A stretch of 10,729 nucleotides of DNA from assembly GCA_016286835.1 (NCBI GenBank), contig JAEEUD010000034.1, positions 1-10,729 on the forward strand, written 5' to 3'. This stretch comes from Pyramidobacter sp. Its GTDB lineage: Bacteria; Synergistota; Synergistia; Synergistales; Dethiosulfovibrionaceae. The notes beneath the pieces were generated by a model that was not told where the DNA came from, ran no database searches, and worked only from the letters and a program-made list of their open reading frames with translations. Position 1 is the first letter of the stretch; every line of letters begins with the position of its first letter. Both the position numbers and the translations under genes were made by a program. This document shows positions 5,986 through 10,729 of this stretch, in pieces.

Positions 5986-6846
5986 CTATCTCTCCGGCAT
6001 GAGACAATCGAGAAACGCTTTTACCTGTGGCAACTCGGCGGTCTCGTCGCGCCAGAGCGCGTGAGTGACGCGCTCAAGAGGCGTGCCGTCCTTGAAAAAC
6101 GCCGGTTCTACCACGCCGTCAAAACCTTCCAGACAGATGCTCGGCAGCAGCGACCAGCCCAGGCCGCGACGCACCATCTCCAGGCACGTGCCGATGTCGT
6201 TGACGACGAGGCGGCTCTGGTCGCTGTCTCCAAGCAGACCGCGTTCGCTGCGCCAGCGCGTGAAATCGTCTTCAAGGCCCTGATCGGAACGGCGCGCGAT
6301 AAACGGCAGCTTTTCAAGGGGCCGTGAAGCACTCTCCGCCCTGCGCACCACGCAGACGGCTTCACGGGAGACTTCGACTCTTCCCTCTTTCCAGGGATAA
6401 GAGCCGCGCACCACAGCTACGGCGATGTCACCGCGCACAAGAGCGCGATAAACGATCATGCTCTGATTGGCCTGCAAGAGTACCTGGACCTTCGGATAGT
6501 GCTTCATATACCAGTGCAGCAATGCCGGCAGTTTATAGCGCGCGAAGTTGACCGATGCCCCCAGTTTCAGCTTGCCGGCCACCTCGCCCGAGGCGGCACG
6601 CGTCTCGTCGCGAATCTCCTCCATCAGCCGTACCGCGCTCTCGATCTTCGGCAGCGAACGTTCCAGCGCCGGCAGCGGGGCAATGCCCTTTTTCGATCTC
6701 GCGAACAGTTCGCAGCCCAGTTCGGCCTCGATCTTCTGCAGCCGTTTCGTCAGGCTCGGCTGCGTAGTGAACAATTCCTGCGCGGCGCGCGTGACGTTAC
6801 CAGTCTCGATTAGCTTTTTCAGAGCTTCCAGATCTTTGTCATCCAT
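5986..6846 (-). CDS. LysR-family transcriptional regulator, divergent from the CitMHS transporter
   Basis: This 286-residue protein has full LysR architecture: the helix-turn-helix at residues 6-60 (LEALKKLIETGNVTRAAQELF, TQPSLTKRLQKIEAELG, LFARSKKG) and a periplasmic-binding-like effector domain from about 92 (GKLKLGASVNFARYKLPALL) to the end. The start at 6846 is supported by AGGAG (reverse complement of 6855-6859) with 8-nt spacing. The stop is TAG at 5986-5988, beside the parS-like site. It is divergent from the CitMHS gene with 255 bp between them and most likely controls uptake and metabolism of that transporter's substrate. Similarity to the first LysR protein is limited to family features, so the two probably sense different ligands. 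Confidence 0.9.
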   Translation of the reverse strand: MDDKDLEALKKLIETGNVTRAAQELFTTQPSLTKRLQKIEAELGCELFARSKKGIAPLPALERSLPKIESAVRLMEEIRDETRAASGEVAGKLKLGASVNFARYKLPALLHWYMKHYPKVQVLLQANQSMIVYRALVRGDIAVAVVRGSYPWKEGRVEVSREAVCVVRRAESASRPLEKLPFIARRSDQGLEDDFTRWRSERGLLGDSDQSRLVVNDIGTCLEMVRRGLGWSLLPSICLEGFDGVVEPAFFKDGTPLERVTHALWRDETAELPQVKAFLDCLMPER

Positions 6847-6863
6847 GCGTACAGCTCCTATCC

Positions 6864-6878
6864 ATTCTATAATAGAAT
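6864..6878. promoter_or_regulatory. Palindrome ATTCTATAATAGAAT, T-N11-A LysR box
   Basis: Perfect 7-bp arms around a central A, with T6865 and A6877 giving the exact T-N11-A spacing typical of LysR sites. It lies just upstream of the LysR ribosome site and contains -10-like hexamers on both strands (TATAAT +, TATTAT -), so binding would probably repress the regulator's own transcription. No convincing -35 was found at standard spacing. Confidence 0.5.
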
Positions 6879-6976
6879 CACGTCAATTAGATTTTACGAT
6901 TTTACAGAATGGTTGTCCAGTCTTAGAATCGAATCGCCAGCGGGGGAGGATGCGCAAAAATGCGGCGGACGCGGTC

Positions 6977-7015
6977 ATATCAAATCTGTATGCCCCCATC
7001 ATGCGGATTCGATAT
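6977..7015. promoter_or_regulatory. Inverted repeat upstream of the CitMHS promoter, candidate activator site
   Basis: ATATCAAATC (6977-6986) and GATTCGATAT (7006-7015) are complementary at 9 of 10 positions across 19 nt. The right arm abuts the proposed -35 at 7016, a usual place for a LysR activation site. Confidence 0.4.
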
Positions 7016-7044
7016 TTGTTTCAGGACGTTTGCGGCCGTATCAT
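7016..7044 (+). promoter_or_regulatory. Candidate promoter of the CitMHS transporter gene
   Basis: TTGTTT (7016-7021) and TATCAT (7039-7044) with 17-bp spacing. The -10 matches 5 of 6 and the -35 has TTG only, which suggests dependence on an activator. It would give a leader of about 50 nt. The rest of the 6847-7101 gap shows a tandem GATTTTAC pair at 6890-6905 and no convincing gene. Confidence 0.4.
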
Positions 7045-7086
7045 ACGTGCAGAAACACCTCGCAGGGCGAGTGCTAAAATTCAAAA

Positions 7087-7093
7087 AAGGGAG
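7087..7093 (+). promoter_or_regulatory. Ribosome binding site that fixes the transporter start at 7102
   Basis: AAGGGAG sits 8 nt before ATG 7102. The in-frame GTG at 7096 would be only 2 nt away, so ATG 7102 is preferred. Confidence 0.75.
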
Positions 7094-7101
7094 CTGTGGA
7101 C

Positions 7102-8394
7102 ATGAGTACATTGGCAATCGTGGGTTTTGTTCTGATGGTCGTTTTGATGGTGGTGCTGATCAAGGGCTGGGTGTCGCCGCCTGTGGCGTTTATCATTCTG
7201 CCGCTGATCGCGGCGGCCGCGGCCGGCTTCGGCGTGAAGGACATCGGCGGGTTCATCAAGGCGGGCATGGGTTCGATGCTGAACACAGCGGTGCTGTTCA
7301 TCTTCTCAATCTCGTACTTCACGCTGATGGACGAGATCGGCCTGTTTGACCCGGTCATCAACTTCCTGACCAAAAAGGGCGGCAAAAAAAACTGGATGAT
7401 TTTCGTCTCGGTGCTCCTCGTCACGTTTGTGGCACACCTTGACGGCTCGGGAGCGACGACGTTCCTGATCGTCGTGCCGGCGTTCATCACGATCTTCCGC
7501 CGTCTCGGCTATCGCCGCGAAGCTCTGCTGTGCCTGATGTGCGTGCCTTACGCGGTGATGAACCTGGTGCCCTGGGGCGGCCCGACGATGCGCGCCGCGA
7601 CGGTGGCCCATGTGGAAACGGCCGACCTGTACAACTTCATCATTCCCGGCGTGGCAGTGATCGCCGTGCTGGCGTTTGTCAACGCCGCGATGGTCTACTT
7701 TGCCGAGCATCGTCACGGCCTGAACCCCGAAGTTGTCGAAGAAGCCGCGGCTGAAGCTAAGGCCGAAAAGAAGCGCGACGGCAAATATTACTTCAATCTG
7801 TGCCTGACGCTAGTCATGCTGGCCTGCCTGTTCCTCAATCTGAAGCTGCCTCTGTACTCGATCTTCATGATCGCCTACGCAATCGCGCTGGTCGTTAACT
7901 TCCCCAACAGCAAGGAGCAGAACAAGAAGATCAAGACGCTGGGCGGCAACGCCATCGTCATGACGCTGACGCTGTTCTCGGTGGGCGTGTTCATGGGCGT
8001 TATCTCCAAGTCGGGCATGGTCAAGGAAATGGCCACGACCATCGTCAACGTGCTGCCCGCTTCGATCGCGCCGCACATGCACTGGTTCCTGGCGCTGTTC
8101 TCGGTTCCGCTGATCATGATCCTCGGTACGGACGCGTTCTATTACGCGATGCTGCCGATCATCATCGGCGTGGTGCAGCCCTTCGGCGTCGCTCCTGAGA
8201 GCGTCGCGGCCACGTTCCTGCTCACGGCCACGTTCGGCACGCCGATCTCGCCCTCGGTAGCGGCGGTGTACGTGGGTCTGGGCCTTGCTGACGTGAGCAT
8301 CGGCGACCACATCAAGTACAGCCTGAAGTTCGTGTGGCCGCTCAGCATCATCACATTGATCGCTTCCACTCTGCTCGGCGTCATTCCTTTCTAA
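7102..8394 (+). CDS. CitMHS-family citrate-metal:H+ symporter
   Basis: This 430-residue, very hydrophobic inner-membrane protein has 11-12 likely membrane segments and a charged central cytoplasmic loop (about 202-228, rich in Glu, Ala and Lys). The segment FVAHLDGSGATTFLIVVPAF (109-128) is the hallmark of CitMHS carriers, which take up citrate complexed with Mg2+ or Ca2+ together with protons. The matching second-half repeat is at 342-392 (GTDAFYYAMLPII, then TATFGTPISPSVAAVYVG). NLVPWGGPTMRAATV (154-168) is also characteristic. The length is normal for the family. It lies divergent from a LysR gene and upstream of an aconitase-like hydratase, giving an uptake-plus-isomerisation unit for citrate or a similar tricarboxylate. 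The preferred metal and exact acid cannot be read from sequence. Confidence 0.88.
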   Translation: MSTLAIVGFVLMVVLMVVLIKGWVSPPVAFIILPLIAAAAAGFGVKDIGGFIKAGMGSMLNTAVLFIFSISYFTLMDEIGLFDPVINFLTKKGGKKNWMIFVSVLLVTFVAHLDGSGATTFLIVVPAFITIFRRLGYRREALLCLMCVPYAVMNLVPWGGPTMRAATVAHVETADLYNFIIPGVAVIAVLAFVNAAMVYFAEHRHGLNPEVVEEAAAEAKAEKKRDGKYYFNLCLTLVMLACLFLNLKLPLYSIFMIAYAIALVVNFPNSKEQNKKIKTLGGNAIVMTLTLFSVGVFMGVISKSGMVKEMATTIVNVLPASIAPHMHWFLALFSVPLIMILGTDAFYYAMLPIIIGVVQPFGVAPESVAATFLLTATFGTPISPSVAAVYVGLGLADVSIGDHIKYSLKFVWPLSIITLIASTLLGVIPF

Positions 8395-8420
8395 GAAGTG
8401 AATTCAATCAAATAAGGTAT

Positions 8421-8449
8421 GGGGCGAACGTCTTCGTTCGTCCCTTTTT
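8421..8449 (+). terminator. Terminator-like hairpin between transporter and hydratase genes
   Basis: GGGGCGAACG (8421-8430) pairs with CGTTCGTCCC (8435-8444) across a TCTT loop with one G-U pair, followed by TTTTT (8445-8449). Only 30 nt separate it from the next ATG, too little for an obvious promoter, so it may set the ratio of the two products by partial termination. Confidence 0.75.
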
Positions 8450-8479
8450 ATTTCCCAATCAAAAGGAGAGCTTTCATCA

Positions 8480-10729
8480 ATGATTACTTTGTACAAAGGC
8501 AAGCATTTTGTCACGCCCGACGGACGCATCGTTCCCGCCGGCGAAAACGTCGGCGTCTCGCCCGATCAGGCGCACGCAAACACGATCACGTATCAGATCC
8601 TGTCCGCGCACAACCACTCCGGCGACATGGAGCATTTGCAGATCAAATTCGACTCGATGGGCGTGTACGACAATACTTATGTCGGCATTTTGCAGACGGC
8701 CTACGCCTCGGGGCTGAAGGAGTTCCCCATGCCCTGCGTGTTCACCAACTGCCACAACTGCCTGTGCGCCGTCGGCGGCACGATCAACACCGACGTGCAC
8801 AAATACGCCGAGTCGGCCTGCCGCAAAAGCGGCGGCATCTTCGTCCCGCCTCACGAAGCTGTCATCCACCAGTACATGCGCGAGATGATCGTCAAGGGCG
8901 GGGGCATGAGCATCGTCTCCGATTCGCATACCCGCTACGGCACGCAGGGCAGCGTCTCGATCGGCGAGGGCGGACCGGAGCTGGCCAAGGCGATGCTGGG
9001 CAAGTATTACGAGATCGACTATCCGTCGGTGATCGCCGTGGTCCTGCGCGGCGCGCCCCGTTCGTTCGTCGGCCCCATGGACGTGGCGCTGACGCTGATC
9101 GGCGCGACGTTCAAGAACAACTTCGTGAAAAACTGCGTACTCGAATTCATCGGCAACGGCGTGAGCAGCCTGAGCATGGACTTCCGCAACGGCGTGGACA
9201 CGATGACGACGGAATCGGCGTGCCTCAGTTCCGTCTGGCGTACCGACGACAAAACAAAAGAATACTTTGAAATCCACCAGCGTCCCGAGGACTTCAAGCG
9301 CCTCGACCCGCTCGGTACGGCGCTGTACGACGGAGTGGTCGAGATCGACCTGAGCACGGTCGAGCCGATGATCGCGCTGCCGTTCCATCCCAGCAACGCG
9401 TTCCCGCTCAAGGACGTGATTGCCGAGCCGCGCAAATATCTTGCATTCGCCGAGAACGAAGCCATGCGTGTCTTTGAGAACAACAAGGACATTCATCTGG
9501 ATTTGCAGAGCAAGATCCAGCCGAACGGCCGCATCAAGGTCGACCAGGCAGCGATCGCCGGCTGCGCGGCCGGTTCGTTCGAGAACATCTGCGCCGTCGA
9601 CGCGATCGCGCGCACGTGCGGCACCGGCCTCGGCACGTTCCCGCTCAACATCTATCCCGCATCGCAGCCGGTGATGACCGAGCTGAACCGCGCGGGCGTG
9701 CTGAACGACCTGATGACCGCGGGCGCGCGTGTGAAAACGGCGTTCTGCGGCCCGTGCTTCGGCGCTTCCGATGCGCCCGGCAACAACGACTTCTGCATCC
9801 GTCACAGCACGCGCAACTTCCCCAACCGCGAGGGCAGCAATCCCGCCACGGGGCAGGTGGCTTCCGTCGCGCTGATGGACAGCAAGTCGATCGCCGCCAC
9901 GGCCTTCAACGGCGGCCTGCTCACCTCGGCCGAGGAGCTGGAAGGCGTGGAATACGCTGTGCCGGAGTACCGCTTCAACAAGAAGATCTACGACAACATC
10001 GTCTACAACGGTTTCGGCAAAGCGAAGCCGGAGACGGAGATCGTCTACGGACCGGCGATCAAGGACTGGCCCGAGATGCCCGCCCTCACCGAAAATCTGC
10101 TGCTACAGGTCACCAGCGTCATTCGCGACGAAGTGACCACCACCGACGAGCTGATCCCCTCGGGCGAAACGGCGTCGTACCGCTCCAATCCGTACAAGAT
10201 CTCCGAGTTCACACTCATTCGCAAGGACCCGCAGTACGTCGGCCGCGCAAAGTCGGCTCAGGAGTACGAGAAAGCGCGCCTGGCGGGCGACCTCGCCAAA
10301 GCCGGCGAAGCATACGCCGTGCTCAAAGCCGTCGGCGTGGACGTAAGCGCGGAAGAACTGGCAAAGACGACCGGCCTCGGCTCCGTGCTCTACGCCAAAC
10401 GCCCCGGCGACGGCTCGGCGCGCGAATACGCGGCCAGCTGCCAGAAGGTTCTCGGCGGTCTCGCTAACATCTGCATCGAATACGCGACCAAGCGCTATCG
10501 CAGCAACTGCGTCAACTGGGGCATCCTACCGTTCACTTGCCCCGATGCCGAGATCAATCTGGAGCCGGGCGAATGGCTCTGGTTACCGGAAGTGCGCGCA
10601 TGTATCGCGCGCGGCGAAACGAAGATTGTCGCCACGGTTATCGCCGCCGACGGCGGCACGCGTCCGCTAGAGCTGGGGCTTAAGAACGTGTCCGAAGCGG
10701 AAAAGAAAGTCCTCTTGGCTGGCAGTCTG
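8480..10729 (+). CDS. ybhJ: Aconitase-superfamily hydratase, YbhJ type (3' end beyond window)
   Basis: An open frame of 750 codons runs to the window edge. It matches the YbhJ-type branch of the aconitase superfamily (about 750 residues), so only a few C-terminal codons are missing. The [4Fe-4S] ligands are present: Cys362 in AGCAAGSFEN, and Cys423 and Cys426 in FCGPCFGASD. Other active-site blocks are AHNHSGDMEHLQIKFD (43-58), SDSHTRYGTQGSVSIGEGG (147-165), SGETASYRSNPYKI (561-574) and the swivel-domain loop YRSNCVNWGILPF (673-685). These enzymes dehydrate and rehydrate a hydroxy-tricarboxylate in the cytosol. The E. coli YbhJ substrate is, to my knowledge, not settled. The start has AAAAGGAG (8461-8468) upstream. 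It follows the CitMHS gene across a terminator-like hairpin, so an imported citrate-like acid is the probable substrate. TNCHNCLCAVGG (89-100) adds clustered cysteines 91, 94 and 96. Confidence 0.88.
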   Translation, partial: MITLYKGKHFVTPDGRIVPAGENVGVSPDQAHANTITYQILSAHNHSGDMEHLQIKFDSMGVYDNTYVGILQTAYASGLKEFPMPCVFTNCHNCLCAVGGTINTDVHKYAESACRKSGGIFVPPHEAVIHQYMREMIVKGGGMSIVSDSHTRYGTQGSVSIGEGGPELAKAMLGKYYEIDYPSVIAVVLRGAPRSFVGPMDVALTLIGATFKNNFVKNCVLEFIGNGVSSLSMDFRNGVDTMTTESACLSSVWRTDDKTKEYFEIHQRPEDFKRLDPLGTALYDGVVEIDLSTVEPMIALPFHPSNAFPLKDVIAEPRKYLAFAENEAMRVFENNKDIHLDLQSKIQPNGRIKVDQAAIAGCAAGSFENICAVDAIARTCGTGLGTFPLNIYPASQPVMTELNRAGVLNDLMTAGARVKTAFCGPCFGASDAPGNNDFCIRHSTRNFPNREGSNPATGQVASVALMDSKSIAATAFNGGLLTSAEELEGVEYAVPEYRFNKKIYDNIVYNGFGKAKPETEIVYGPAIKDWPEMPALTENLLLQVTSVIRDEVTTTDELIPSGETASYRSNPYKISEFTLIRKDPQYVGRAKSAQEYEKARLAGDLAKAGEAYAVLKAVGVDVSAEELAKTTGLGSVLYAKRPGDGSAREYAASCQKVLGGLANICIEYATKRYRSNCVNWGILPFTCPDAEINLEPGEWLWLPEVRACIARGETKIVATVIAADGGTRPLELGLKNVSEAEKKVLLAGSL

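Noticed and set aside
6890..6905. Tandem GATTTTAC pair as an iteron or regulatory array
   Set aside because: Only two units in an AT-rich promoter region; no further copies nearby to support a function.
6950..7105. Small + strand frame in the LysR/CitMHS gap, starting right after GGGGGAGG
   Set aside because: The Shine-Dalgarno-like sequence abuts the ATG with no spacing, the protein shows no recognisable pattern, and the frame covers the likely promoter and operator.
8477..9805. 442-codon open frame on the - strand
   Set aside because: It is antisense to the hydratase, whose complete set of aconitase motifs fixes the coding strand.

Overview
The window looks like a chromosomal catabolic region of a fairly GC-rich anaerobic bacterium. 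No RNA gene, insertion sequence, CRISPR array or phage gene was seen. The gene set (a carboxyltransferase without a biotin domain, a four-carbon-acid kinase/aldolase pair, a CitMHS transporter and a YbhJ-type aconitase homologue) would fit a fermentative lineage such as Synergistota. That assignment is an impression from protein character, not a database result.

Layout: (1) 1-1083 (+) is the 3' part of a pyruvate carboxylase B / oxaloacetate decarboxylase alpha-like carboxyltransferase. An in-frame TAA at 52-54 breaks it, and Glu replaces the usual metal-site Lys. (2) 1206-4118 (-) is a tight operon, read from right to left: an isocitrate/isopropylmalate-type dehydrogenase, a DUF1537 (OtnK-type) four-carbon acid sugar kinase and an OtnC-type class II aldolase, with 3-nt gaps. 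(3) 4311-5865 (+), divergent from that operon, holds a LysR regulator and, one base later, an Asp/Glu racemase-superfamily protein. The shared 192-bp intergenic region carries three inverted repeats, one lying over the regulator's -10 box. (4) 5986-6846 (-) is a second LysR regulator, divergent from (5) a CitMHS citrate-metal symporter (7102-8394, +) and an aconitase-superfamily YbhJ-type hydratase (8480 to the window end, +), which lacks only its last few codons. A terminator-like hairpin separates the last two genes.

Likely working units: unit A (dehydrogenase, kinase, aldolase, with the first LysR and perhaps the racemase homologue) would take a hydroxy or sugar acid through oxidation, phosphorylation and a retro-aldol or decarboxylation step to a triose phosphate. 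Unit B (second LysR, CitMHS, hydratase) would import a metal-chelated tricarboxylate and isomerise or dehydrate it. The broken carboxyltransferase could once have handled an oxaloacetate-like product. Substrates cannot be fixed from sequence alone.

The most unusual non-coding signal is in the two convergent intergenic regions, 1084-1205 and 5866-5985. Each has a related terminator hairpin flanked on both sides by a motif resembling the ParB-binding site parS. An identical 14-mer, GTTTTACGTGAAAC, occurs at both loci. The best site (5967-5982) differs from the classical parS consensus TGTTTCACGTGAAACA at one base.
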